A DNA stretch of 6,155 nt from Armatimonadota bacterium (GTDB lineage: Bacteria; Armatimonadota; Hebobacteria; CAIYQO01), in contig JAKIYB010000287.1 of the NCBI GenBank assembly GCA_022708765.1, positions 1 to 6,155 on the forward strand, written 5' to 3'. The position numbers and the translations under genes are program-made. This document shows positions 1 to 6,142 of this stretch, piece after piece. How positions within the stretch are numbered: the first letter of the stretch is position 1; each line of letters starts with the position of its first letter. The notes under the pieces are model-generated. The model saw nothing but the letters and a program-made list of their open reading frames with translations. It was not told where the DNA came from and did no database searches.

Positions 1-588
1 ACCAACCTGTTTCCCCTGCTGATTGATGAGCCGGAGCTGATCGACTACCTCTGCGAGAAGATTTTAGCGCAGAACCTGGAGGCGATCCGGCGCTTCGCCG
101 CCGCCGGAGGCGACGCCATCTATATCGACGACGCCATCGCCACCAGCGACATGATCTCGCCGGCCATGTATGCGCGCTTCTGCCTGCCGTATATGAAGGC
201 GATGGTGGCGGAGATCCACCGGTTGGATCACAAGGCGATCGTCATCTACTTCGGCGGCATCATGGACCGCCTGGAGATGATCGCCGCTACCGGTGCCGAC
301 GGCTTATCCTACGAGGCCAGCATGAAGGGCTTCATCAACGACACCGCGGAGATCGCCCGCCGCATCGGTGACCGCTTGACGCTCTTCAGCAACATCGATC
401 CCGTCGCGGTATTGCAGGACGGCACGGATGCCGACCTGGAAGCCGAAATGTGCTGCCAGGTCGAGGCCGGACGCTTGGCCCGTGGGTTCATCATCAGCAC
501 AGCCAGCCCCATCACGCCGTCAACGCCGTTGACTCGGGTGCAGCGATTCCTGGCATTGGGCCGGCAGGTGTCTGGAGGCAGCCGATGA
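1..588 (+). CDS. URO-D superfamily protein, C-terminal part (5' end outside window)
   Basis: The frame is open from the first base, so 195 residues of the C-terminal part are visible and the N-terminus lies upstream. Matches to the uroporphyrinogen decarboxylase/methyltransferase TIM barrel are a helix rich in Leu/Glu followed by GGDAIYIDD (visible residues 36-44), then ISPAMYARFCLPYMKAM, a strand at AIVIYFGG (79-86), GADGLSYEA, and FSNIDPVAVLQDGT near the end. In the zinc-dependent methyltransferase branch (MtaA/MtbA type) the central strand ends in His-x-Cys-Gly and a third Cys lies on a late strand. Here the first site reads Tyr-Phe-Gly-Gly and the late strand reads GFIISTAS, so no zinc ligand is visible. 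HemE itself uses no metal, so the protein may be a decarboxylase-like or otherwise different enzyme rather than a classical corrinoid methyltransferase. The stop overlaps the start of the next gene by ATGA. Family call is confident; activity is unknown. Confidence 0.85.
   Translation, partial: TNLFPLLIDEPELIDYLCEKILAQNLEAIRRFAAAGGDAIYIDDAIATSDMISPAMYARFCLPYMKAMVAEIHRLDHKAIVIYFGGIMDRLEMIAATGADGLSYEASMKGFINDTAEIARRIGDRLTLFSNIDPVAVLQDGTDADLEAEMCCQVEAGRLARGFIISTASPITPSTPLTRVQRFLALGRQVSGGSR
574..578 (+). promoter_or_regulatory. Shine-Dalgarno site for the isomerase at 585
   Basis: GGAGG lies 6 bases before ATG 585, inside the last codons of the preceding URO-D gene. It decides the start: the same frame stays open back to 450, but those codons lie within the URO-D gene and have no comparable site. 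Confidence 0.8.
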
Positions 589-1499
589 ATGTCGGAGTAT
601 CTTTTTCCATTTTCGGCAAGCGCACCTGCGTCATGGGCGGCGCCGCCACGGTACCCGAAGAGCGGCATTTCGCCCAATGCGCCGAAAATGGTATCGAACG
701 GGTCGAGCTTATTATTATGGAGGGTTACATCTCACCAGGCGACATGGCACTTGCGAGGCGGATCCGGCGCGTGGCAGACGCCTGCGGGATTGCCGTACAT
801 TCTGTGCACGGTCCGTCCGGCTGGCCCACCAATGGCCACTGGCTCGGTGATCCAGACGAGGATGCGCGGCGGCGCAATGTGCAGGAGCGATGCCATGCTA
901 TTGAAGGTGCAGCCGCCTTGGGAGCCCGGTACATGGTGGTGGAACTCGAAGCGTATGATCAGTGGCCGTATTGGCCCCACGGTCAAGCCGCACAGCAACG
1001 CTTTCCTCACGCGTGGGACCAATGGCGTCGGAGTTTCGACGGGCTCCTGTCCATCGCCGAACAAGCCGGCGTCACTCTGGCCATTGAAAATGTGGACGGC
1101 GTAGCGTATGAGCGACTACCGGCATTATTGGCTGGTCTGACGCGTCAGCAGGTCGGTGTCTGCTTTGACAGCTCTCACGCCACCTATGGCAATGCCTTCT
1201 GGGACCAGTTCGATATGCTGGCGCCATACATCATCGGTACGCACCTGTCCGACAACGACGGACTGCCAGGCGGAGCCTGGGTTGATCGCCACTGGCAACC
1301 CTTCACGGGCACTATTGATTGGCCGCGGTTGATTGCTGGCATTGCCACCCGGTCGCCTTGCGACTGTATCAACTTGGAAGTGCTGGACCGCGAGAACCCC
1401 CAGATTACGCCGGAGCTTGTCGGCGCCTTGCGCAGGATTGCAACCTTGATCACGCAGGAAAAACAAGGTGTGAGCAGCAGTGATTGGAGCGTGACATGA
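585..1499 (+). CDS. Sugar phosphate isomerase/epimerase-like TIM barrel protein
   Basis: This 304-residue protein belongs to the xylose-isomerase-like TIM barrel superfamily (Pfam AP_endonuc_2 type), which includes sugar epimerases, hydroxypyruvate isomerase, IolE/IolI-like enzymes and C-glycoside-cleaving enzymes. Visible landmarks, in order, are VHSVHGP (71-77), MVVELEAYD (117-125), LAIENVDG (165-172), GVCFDSSHA (191-199), GTHLSDNDG (218-226), DRHWQPFTGTIDW (234-246) and INLEVLD (262-268). Likely metal ligands by family analogy are Glu168, Asp195, His220 and Glu265; His198 and His236 are also at usually conserved places. No signal peptide is seen, so it is probably cytosolic. The start is set by GGAGG and the ATGA overlap with the upstream gene; the stop forms another ATGA with the next gene, indicating translational coupling. 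Its C-terminal tail (268-283) is echoed at 2374-2420. Superfamily is secure; substrate cannot be inferred. Confidence 0.9.
   Translation: MNVGVSFSIFGKRTCVMGGAATVPEERHFAQCAENGIERVELIIMEGYISPGDMALARRIRRVADACGIAVHSVHGPSGWPTNGHWLGDPDEDARRRNVQERCHAIEGAAALGARYMVVELEAYDQWPYWPHGQAAQQRFPHAWDQWRRSFDGLLSIAEQAGVTLAIENVDGVAYERLPALLAGLTRQQVGVCFDSSHATYGNAFWDQFDMLAPYIIGTHLSDNDGLPGGAWVDRHWQPFTGTIDWPRLIAGIATRSPCDCINLEVLDRENPQITPELVGALRRIATLITQEKQGVSSSDWSVT
1486..1489 (+). promoter_or_regulatory. Shine-Dalgarno site for the isomerase at 1496
   Basis: GGAG sits 6 bases before ATG 1496. It favours that ATG over an in-frame TTG at 1484, which would add only four residues and overlap this site. Confidence 0.7.
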
Positions 1500-2329
1500 A
1501 CACGGCGATCTGCACGGGGTTCGACTACGCGATCCCCTTTGAGCAAACCATTACGATGGTCCGGGAAGCGGGATTTTACACGGTGGCCCTGGGTGCGCGC
1601 CCGGAACACTCGGGTTACGCCACGGCGGCAGGAAGAGCAGTCATACGGCGACTCACCGCCGGCATGACAATCGACTCGGTACACGCCCCCTTCCCGGAAG
1701 GGGATCGCCTGTTCTCACTGGATGAGTGCGAGCGGGGCGAATCCGTTCGTCAGTGCGAGATGGCCATGCAGGCGGCATCCGAACTGGAAAGTCCGATCGT
1801 GGTGATCCACCTGATCCAGCCGTATGATATCCCGCATGGTGAGGCGCGTGACCGGATGATCGACCAGGGTCGAAAGAGCATCGCCACCCTGGCGGCGTGC
1901 TGCGAGGCGCAAGGCGTGAAACTCGCCCTGGAGAACGGACAGCGGGCTGATTACGACGAGGTAGTGGCCGCCTTTCTGACGGAGTTCGACATGTCGCACG
2001 TCGGTTTCTGTTACGACGCAGGGCACGAGCACGTGCAGGGAACGTGTTTCCAGATGCTGGAACGCTTCGGTGACCGACTCCTGACCTTTCACCTCCACGA
2101 CAACACAGGGGCGGACATTCACGTGCTGCCGTACGAAGGCACAATCCCCTGGGACCGCTTCACCTCCACGCTGCAGAGGATTCCTTACCGAGGCAACCTG
2201 CTTCTCGAGGTGGATATCAAACATTCCCAATATAAAGATCCGGACGCGTTTCTCGCGCAGGCGAAAGCGCGCGCTGAGACCCTTCTGAAGAGATGGAAGA
2301 ACGCCAGCGCCACTGGGGAGGGTGCATGA
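1496..2329 (+). CDS. Second sugar phosphate isomerase/epimerase-like TIM barrel protein
   Basis: This 277-residue protein has the same fold as its upstream neighbour but is only distantly related to it. Landmarks are SVHAPFPEGD (61-70), VVIHLIQPYD (102-111), LALENG (143-148), VGFCYDAGHEH (169-179), LTFHLHDNTG (196-205), DIHVLPYEGTIPWDRF (207-222) and NLLLEVD (234-240). By family analogy Glu146, Asp174, His199 and Glu238 would bind the divalent metal, with His177 and His209 near the active site. DxHxxPxxGxIxW is the typical late-barrel signature of the superfamily and is closer to consensus here than in the first isomerase. No signal peptide is visible. The gene starts by ATGA overlap with the first isomerase, so the two are probably made together; whether they act in sequence or as a complex is unknown. 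It ends in a third ATGA that opens the remnant frame at 2326. Confidence 0.9.
   Translation: MNTAICTGFDYAIPFEQTITMVREAGFYTVALGARPEHSGYATAAGRAVIRRLTAGMTIDSVHAPFPEGDRLFSLDECERGESVRQCEMAMQAASELESPIVVIHLIQPYDIPHGEARDRMIDQGRKSIATLAACCEAQGVKLALENGQRADYDEVVAAFLTEFDMSHVGFCYDAGHEHVQGTCFQMLERFGDRLLTFHLHDNTGADIHVLPYEGTIPWDRFTSTLQRIPYRGNLLLEVDIKHSQYKDPDAFLAQAKARAETLLKRWKNASATGEGA
2317..2321 (+). promoter_or_regulatory. Shine-Dalgarno site before ATG 2326
   Basis: GGAGG within a GGGGAGGG run ends 4 bases before ATG 2326. It shows that the short frame that follows still has an intact translation start, as expected for the front of a former gene. Confidence 0.55.
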
Positions 2330-2436
2330 GCAACCTGTGGTATGGACCACTTATCACCCTCTCCGGCAGCCCCGACCGAGACAACCCGCAGATCACGCCG
2401 GAGCTTATCGGCGCCTTGCGGGGGGTGCGGAATTGA
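2326..2436 (+). pseudogene. Remnant of a third isomerase gene (36-codon open frame)
   Basis: An open frame of 36 codons starts at ATG 2326, overlaps the stop of the second isomerase by ATGA and has an SD. Residues 17-32 read DRDNPQITPELIGALR; the first isomerase ends with DRENPQITPELVGALR (its residues 268-283). Over the aligned 47 bases (1386-1432 against 2374-2420) I count 42 identities, with both copies in the same codon phase; four of the five differences are at third codon positions. That pattern fits two genes that diverged under protein-level selection rather than a recent copy of the neighbour. The first 16 residues match nothing I recognise and could be the original N-terminus, which would make this an internal deletion that kept start and stop. 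Alternatives are a genuine small protein or a C-terminal fragment brought in by recombination. Confidence 0.65.
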
Positions 2437-2454
2437 TTCCATCGGAGCGAAAGC

Positions 2455-2458
2455 GGAG
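2455..2458 (+). promoter_or_regulatory. Shine-Dalgarno site for the gene at 2465
   Basis: GGAG lies 6 bases before ATG 2465. The frame is open back to ATG 2342, but that ATG has no SD and the extension would run through the isomerase remnant in another frame, so 2465 is preferred. Confidence 0.7.
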
Positions 2459-2464
2459 CCGGCC

Positions 2465-3958
2465 ATGAAAAAGGCGGACGAGACATCAAGCGAAGCGACG
2501 GAAAACCATGCAGCGGTGGTCACCGGGATTGCGGATGCGAGGTGCGGCAAGCTGTTGCTCGCTTCGCCTCCGGACCGGTCGCCGCAGGGAATACTTCGTT
2601 ATGGATTGGGGTTCACGTTTCAGGTCGCTCCCCGTATGGTCGGCGTCATGGCGATGCGTATCATTGAAGGGACGTCGAACTACGGCTACCTGGACGGCAC
2701 CGATGTGATATTGCTAGACGATCTGAAACAGCCTGGCCCGAAGCAGGTGTTTGCCGCCAACCGGAACGTCTGGGATGTCGGCGCGCTTGGGGAGCCCTCG
2801 TGCCTGTTCATGAAGTCGCCGCTCATGGGCGGGTTCGTCCCGCGCGGCGCGCTCCAGACTGACGGCACGGTCCACCCACATGCGGGCACCGGGTTCGGCA
2901 TCGCCCAGGCACACCGCTTTCCGTTTCGGGACGGACAGTTCTCCTGGGGCGACCCTGCCCGGCAGGATATGCTCGAGATTTACCAACTGGGCTTTGACGG
3001 CAAGACCTTTACCACCCGGCGAACGGGAATCTGGCCCCAGAATCCCCGGAACACGGACGACTCGCTCAGAATCGGCAAAAGCGATTGGTCCATATTGGTG
3101 ACCGGGATCGGTAATGCGATCCACGACGGTGACGACCTGCTGATGGCGACTCTCGCGGTGCGGACTGACCGCACAGCATTGAGCGCGGGCGTAGTGCGCT
3201 GGGCGCGGGATGAACGATGGCAACCGGTTGAGTTCGACCCCGTGCTGACGGCTCGGCAGGCCATGCCTGAAGGACCGAATCCGATGGAGCAATGCCCGTG
3301 GATGGAGCCCAGCCTCGCCCGGGAAGTCGATAACGAGTTGCTCTTTTCCGTCCGCTATGCCGATTCGTTCCAGCAACCCGGCGACAAAAGGCAAGGTTAC
3401 CGGATTTGTCTTTGGCGGTCGGCGGGGACGGGGCAGTGGTCGCATATGCTGGATGTGCCCGACGCCAGGCTGAACTCGCCGGTGACGGTTAATGTTGCGG
3501 CCGACGGATCCGCCTACATCGTTTCGAATCCGTTTGATGTGGCATTTGTTCCGGAAACCGATGCCACGGGGCGTGGACGCGAGAAGTTAGTCCTCTGGCC
3601 GATAAGCGCGGATCGCCGGCAATTGGATCCCGCGCGGCTGATTCGCGATTGCCTCGCGGAGTTCGGTCAGCCTCCGTCCGACAACAGGCCGGAGTTCTGG
3701 ATGGCGGACCATCCGCACGGCATGACAGTGCGGCTTGGGGACGGTCGATGGCATCACCTCCTTTCATATCGTGTCTGCCATTGCTCGCGGTACCATCCCT
3801 CGGAGACTGCGCCGTCGCCTTTCAATGGGTGCTATATTCAGGAGATTGCGAGCCGCGGCCCGGTCCGGCCGATGTGGCGATTCGCGGACGATCCCCTGCC
3901 GGATCTCTTCACCCACGTGCGCTACCGCGTGATCCAAGGAGACACACCATGCACGTGA
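2465..3958 (+). CDS. Hypothetical protein, probable sialidase-like beta-propeller
   Basis: This 497-residue protein is rich in beta-strand patterns, Gly, Asp and Trp. I cannot assign an activity. Strand-turn units ending in Trp recur: VVRWARDERWQPVEF (243-257), CLWRSAGTGQWSHML (315-329) and TVRLGDGRWHHLLSYR (421-436). The middle one resembles a degenerate Asp-box (Ser-x-Asp-x-Gly-x-x-Trp) without its Asp, as found in sialidase/BNR-type propellers. Other notable stretches are SPLMGGFVPRG (118-128), HPHAGTGFGIAQAHRF (137-152) and a C-terminal NGCYIQEI...PMWRF (454-473), which I associate with exo-sialidase-like proteins of carbohydrate-rich environmental bacteria. No signal peptide or membrane segment is visible from Met1 (MKKADETSSE), so it is likely cytosolic, unusual for a secreted sialidase. 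Its stop lies inside the next gene (10-base overlap). The propeller call is an inference from repeat pattern only; glycoside hydrolase, lyase or binding roles remain open. Confidence 0.5.
   Translation: MKKADETSSEATENHAAVVTGIADARCGKLLLASPPDRSPQGILRYGLGFTFQVAPRMVGVMAMRIIEGTSNYGYLDGTDVILLDDLKQPGPKQVFAANRNVWDVGALGEPSCLFMKSPLMGGFVPRGALQTDGTVHPHAGTGFGIAQAHRFPFRDGQFSWGDPARQDMLEIYQLGFDGKTFTTRRTGIWPQNPRNTDDSLRIGKSDWSILVTGIGNAIHDGDDLLMATLAVRTDRTALSAGVVRWARDERWQPVEFDPVLTARQAMPEGPNPMEQCPWMEPSLAREVDNELLFSVRYADSFQQPGDKRQGYRICLWRSAGTGQWSHMLDVPDARLNSPVTVNVAADGSAYIVSNPFDVAFVPETDATGRGREKLVLWPISADRRQLDPARLIRDCLAEFGQPPSDNRPEFWMADHPHGMTVRLGDGRWHHLLSYRVCHCSRYHPSETAPSPFNGCYIQEIASRGPVRPMWRFADDPLPDLFTHVRYRVIQGDTPCT
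3936..3941 (+). promoter_or_regulatory. Shine-Dalgarno site for the gene at 3949
   Basis: AAGGAG lies 7 bases before ATG 3949. It fixes the start and rejects a 100-residue extension back to 3649 that would lie wholly inside the upstream gene. Confidence 0.8.
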
Positions 3959-5046
3959 ACGCTGGATGGGAACAACAGGTGCTTGGCTTCATTGCCGCCC
4001 ATCGACTCGACGCACCCGGCCACTACCGTTACGCTGCCGGATGCACGACGCCGACACTGTATTCTTCCACTTACGCCGCCATGGCGCGCCATCTGCTGTG
4101 CGAGGCGTTTGCCGAAGAGGAGCGAACCAGTTGGGCCGCGTATCTCAACGCCCACCAGGACGACGACGGCCTCTTCCGTGACCCGGTGATCTTTGACCAG
4201 GGCTGGTATGCCGGCGATCCGCTCTGGTGCGGGCGACCGCACCTGACCTGCCATGTCATCACGGCGCTGACCTGCCTGGGTGGGGTGGCGGAAAAGCCGT
4301 TGCGCTGGCTCGACCCCTGGCGCGATCTAGATGCGCTGGTCCGCTGGCTGGAGACGCGTGACTGGGGCACGCAGGTTGCCTGGACGGGCAATGAGATCAT
4401 GAATGTCGGCGTGCTGCTGCAGTATGCGCGCGACGTGCATCACGACGACCGTGCGGGCGCGGCGGTGGCGACATTCCTGGAATGGTTGGCGACCCATCAC
4501 ATTGATCCAGCGACGGGCGTGTGGGGTGACGTGGATGTTACCGATCCGGTCTGGCGCAGCCAGGCCGTGCAGGCGGCCTATCACTGGTGGCCGCTCTTCT
4601 TCTACGACGGCGTGGCGCCTCCCTGTCTGGAGCGCGCCATCGACACCGTGCTGGCCACACACAACCCACGGGGCGGCTTCGGCTGGGGCGTGCACAACTC
4701 CGCTGACCCGTTCACCAGCAGCGCCTGCGAGGATATCGATTCCATCGATCCGCTCTGCCGGATGCTGCAGATGACGGATTACCGGCGGACCGACATCCAG
4801 ACGGCGCTGACTCGGGCAGCGGACTGGGTGCTGACCAACCAGATGCCGGATGGCGGCTTCGTCTTCATCCGGGACATACCCTTCGAATACGGTCATCCCG
4901 CACTGCGCGGCGAGGCCGGGCAGGGGGCGCTGTTCCCCACCTGGTTTCGTCTGCTCTCATTCGCGTTGATCGGTCGCGCAGTGCCCGACCACCCACTGGG
5001 ACGCATCCCCTGGCAGTTCGTGCGGTGTCCGGGGATGCAGTTCTAA
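3949..5046 (+). CDS. Alpha/alpha-toroid protein, terpenoid-cyclase/prenyltransferase-like fold
   Basis: This 365-residue, mostly helical protein has recurrent Gly-aromatic turns between helix pairs: QDDDGLF (70-76), GVWGD (190-194), RGGFGWG (241-247) and DGGFVF (301-306). This is the pattern of the (alpha/alpha)6 toroid shared by squalene/hopene cyclases, prenyltransferase beta subunits and some polysaccharide-processing enzymes. An acidic motif CEDIDSIDPL (260-269) could bind metal or act as acid, but it is not the DxDD of class II cyclases. The length is well short of hopene cyclases (over 600 residues), so a one-domain relative of unknown activity is likely. Trp and His are abundant (for example HWWPLFFYDG, 212-221), consistent with an aromatic cleft. 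No signal peptide or convincing transmembrane segment is seen. It overlaps the propeller gene by 10 bases, which suggests co-expression and a joint role. The fold call is moderately sure; the function is unknown. Confidence 0.55.
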   Translation: MHVNAGWEQQVLGFIAAHRLDAPGHYRYAAGCTTPTLYSSTYAAMARHLLCEAFAEEERTSWAAYLNAHQDDDGLFRDPVIFDQGWYAGDPLWCGRPHLTCHVITALTCLGGVAEKPLRWLDPWRDLDALVRWLETRDWGTQVAWTGNEIMNVGVLLQYARDVHHDDRAGAAVATFLEWLATHHIDPATGVWGDVDVTDPVWRSQAVQAAYHWWPLFFYDGVAPPCLERAIDTVLATHNPRGGFGWGVHNSADPFTSSACEDIDSIDPLCRMLQMTDYRRTDIQTALTRAADWVLTNQMPDGGFVFIRDIPFEYGHPALRGEAGQGALFPTWFRLLSFALIGRAVPDHPLGRIPWQFVRCPGMQF

Positions 5047-5052
5047 TACATG

Positions 5053-5057
5053 AGGAG
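5053..5057 (+). promoter_or_regulatory. Shine-Dalgarno site for the URO-D gene at 5065
   Basis: AGGAG sits 7 bases before ATG 5065. An in-frame ATG at 5050 overlaps this site and has no SD of its own; protein MTSRERVL from 5065 also matches the usual N-terminus of the family. Confidence 0.75.
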
Positions 5058-5064
5058 TGATGGT

Positions 5065-6138
5065 ATGACATCGCGTGAGCGTGTGCTGACCGCCGTGTCG
5101 CATACCCAGCCGGATCGAACGCCGATCGGGCTGCGGTTTGCACCGGAACTGCTGGCGCGTATCAAGGCGCATGTAGGAATCAGCCGGGACGCGGACCTGT
5201 GGGACTGGGTGGGACAGGATCTGGTCACCGTCCGACCGACGTTTCGCCAGCCGGCGGCTGACCAGTATTATGCCGACCCGACCATGGCGATCTCGCCGGA
5301 AGGATGGTACCTGGATATCTACGGTGTCCCCTTCCGGCCCGTGGCGACGGATCACCAGGTCTATATGGAACTGGTGGGGCACCCCCCACTCGCGGCTGCG
5401 CGTACCACGGCCGACCTGGCACGGTATCCCTGGCCTACGCCGGACCTCTGGGATTTTTCCACCATCCCTCCCGCCCTGGCGCTGCATGGGGACAAAGCGA
5501 CCTGGGCGCGCAGTCGTGGCCTGCTGGAGATAGCCGGCTTCCTGCGTGGTCAGGAAGCCGTGCTGATGGATCTGGCGCTGGACCCCACCTTTGCCGGTGC
5601 GTTGCTGGATCACATTCAGGAGGGGCTGCTCGCACTGACGCGGTTGACCCTGGACGCCGGCGGCGGCCAGTATCTCTTCTACGAATATAACGATGATGTC
5701 GCGACGCAGCGGGGCCTGCTGCTCTCCCCGACCCTGTGGCGCCGCGAAGTCAAACCGCGCATGGCTCGATTTTGTGCGTTGATTCATCGGTACGGCGCGA
5801 AAGTGCGTTACCATTCCTGTGGATCGGTCTATCCAATCATCCCCGATCTGATTGAGATCGGGGTCGACATACTGAATCCGGTGCAGCCCCTCGCCCAGGG
5901 CATGGACCCGTTTGAGTTGAAAGCGGAATTCGGACGCGATCTCTGCCTGGATGGCGGGGTGGATATCCAGCACTTATTACCGCGTGGAACTCCTAAAGAC
6001 GTCTCTGCGACCGTGCGCCGGCTCTGTGACGTTGTCGGCCATGATGGCGGGTACATTTGCGCCGGCTCGCACACACTCCAGGCGGACATACCGGTTGACA
6101 ATATGATCGCACTCGTCGAGGCGGCGCAGGGGAGGTGA
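5065..6138 (+). CDS. URO-D family protein, probable zinc-dependent corrinoid methyltransferase
   Basis: This complete 357-residue gene has the length and order of the URO-D/MtaA-type TIM barrel. It begins MTSRERVLTAVSHTQPDRTP, the classic opening of the family, and continues with YLFYEYNDDVA, LLSPTLWRREVKPRM, the strand KVRYHSCGSV (246-255), IGVDILNPVQP, LCLDGGVDIQHLLPRGTP and GGYICAGSHTLQADIP (328-343). His250, Cys252 and Cys332 match the His-x-Cys...Cys zinc site of methyltransferases that move a methyl group between a substrate or coenzyme thiol and a corrinoid protein. The invariant N-terminal arginines of HemE are not evident, so heme synthesis is unlikely. It would act in the cytosol and need a corrinoid protein, which is not in the window. 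The start follows the toroid gene by 18 bases and the stop is 4 bases before the next ATG. Zinc site is seen; the substrate is unknown. Confidence 0.88.
   Translation: MTSRERVLTAVSHTQPDRTPIGLRFAPELLARIKAHVGISRDADLWDWVGQDLVTVRPTFRQPAADQYYADPTMAISPEGWYLDIYGVPFRPVATDHQVYMELVGHPPLAAARTTADLARYPWPTPDLWDFSTIPPALALHGDKATWARSRGLLEIAGFLRGQEAVLMDLALDPTFAGALLDHIQEGLLALTRLTLDAGGGQYLFYEYNDDVATQRGLLLSPTLWRREVKPRMARFCALIHRYGAKVRYHSCGSVYPIIPDLIEIGVDILNPVQPLAQGMDPFELKAEFGRDLCLDGGVDIQHLLPRGTPKDVSATVRRLCDVVGHDGGYICAGSHTLQADIPVDNMIALVEAAQGR
5535..5560 (+). repeat. Perfect inverted repeat inside the URO-D gene (10-bp stem)
   Basis: CGGCTTCCTG (5535-5544) and its exact reverse complement CAGGAAGCCG (5551-5560) are separated by six bases. 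The repeat lies in coding sequence for residues around AGFLRGQEAV and has no T-run after it, so it is not a terminator. It could fold in the mRNA or be a chance result of coding bias. Confidence 0.6.
5841..5863 (+). repeat. Perfect inverted repeat inside the URO-D gene (9-bp stem)
   Basis: CCCCGATCT (5841-5849) and AGATCGGGG (5855-5863) form an exact stem with a five-base loop, just downstream of the zinc-site codons. There is no T-run after it. This is a structure seen in sequence only, with no known role. Confidence 0.6.
6131..6135 (+). promoter_or_regulatory. Shine-Dalgarno site for the gene at 6143
   Basis: GGAGG within GGGGAGGTGA lies 7 bases before ATG 6143 and overlaps the end of the URO-D gene. 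It is among the strongest sites in the window and is the main evidence that another gene starts here. Confidence 0.75.
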
Positions 6139-6142
6139 ATAC

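Noticed and set aside
585..2329. C-glycoside deglycosidase pair (DgpB/DgpC type)
   Set aside because: The catalytic subunit of that system is an isomerase-like barrel, but its small beta subunit is not seen next to either barrel here. The annotation would go beyond the evidence.
1715..2350. Open frame of 211 codons on the minus strand
   Set aside because: It is antisense to the second isomerase, whose motifs are clear. There is no recognisable domain or credible start context.
2342..2464. N-terminal extension of the propeller gene to ATG 2342
   Set aside because: It would add 41 residues rich in Ser, Arg and Pro with no signal peptide. No SD precedes 2342, and the region instead reads as an isomerase tail in another frame.
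2714..3445. Open frame of 243 codons on the minus strand, opposite the propeller gene
   Set aside because: Its composition is rich in Arg/Pro and low in complexity, as expected for the reverse of a GC-rich gene. The + strand has SD-supported starts and continuous operon spacing.
3649..3948. N-terminal extension of the toroid gene by 100 codons
   Set aside because: It falls wholly within the upstream coding sequence, while ATG 3949 has AAGGAG at ideal spacing.
5841..5863. Intrinsic terminator
   Set aside because: The stem is strong, but it lies in the middle of a conserved coding domain and no T-rich tail follows.
4957..5973. Long open frame of 338 codons on the minus strand
   Set aside because: It lies opposite the zinc URO-D gene and the end of the toroid gene, both well supported by motifs and SD sites. 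Its translation resembles no family I know, and long antisense frames are common in GC-rich genes.
5065..6138. HemE (uroporphyrinogen decarboxylase of heme synthesis)
   Set aside because: The His-x-Cys...Cys zinc site marks the methyltransferase branch, and no other heme synthesis genes are in the window.
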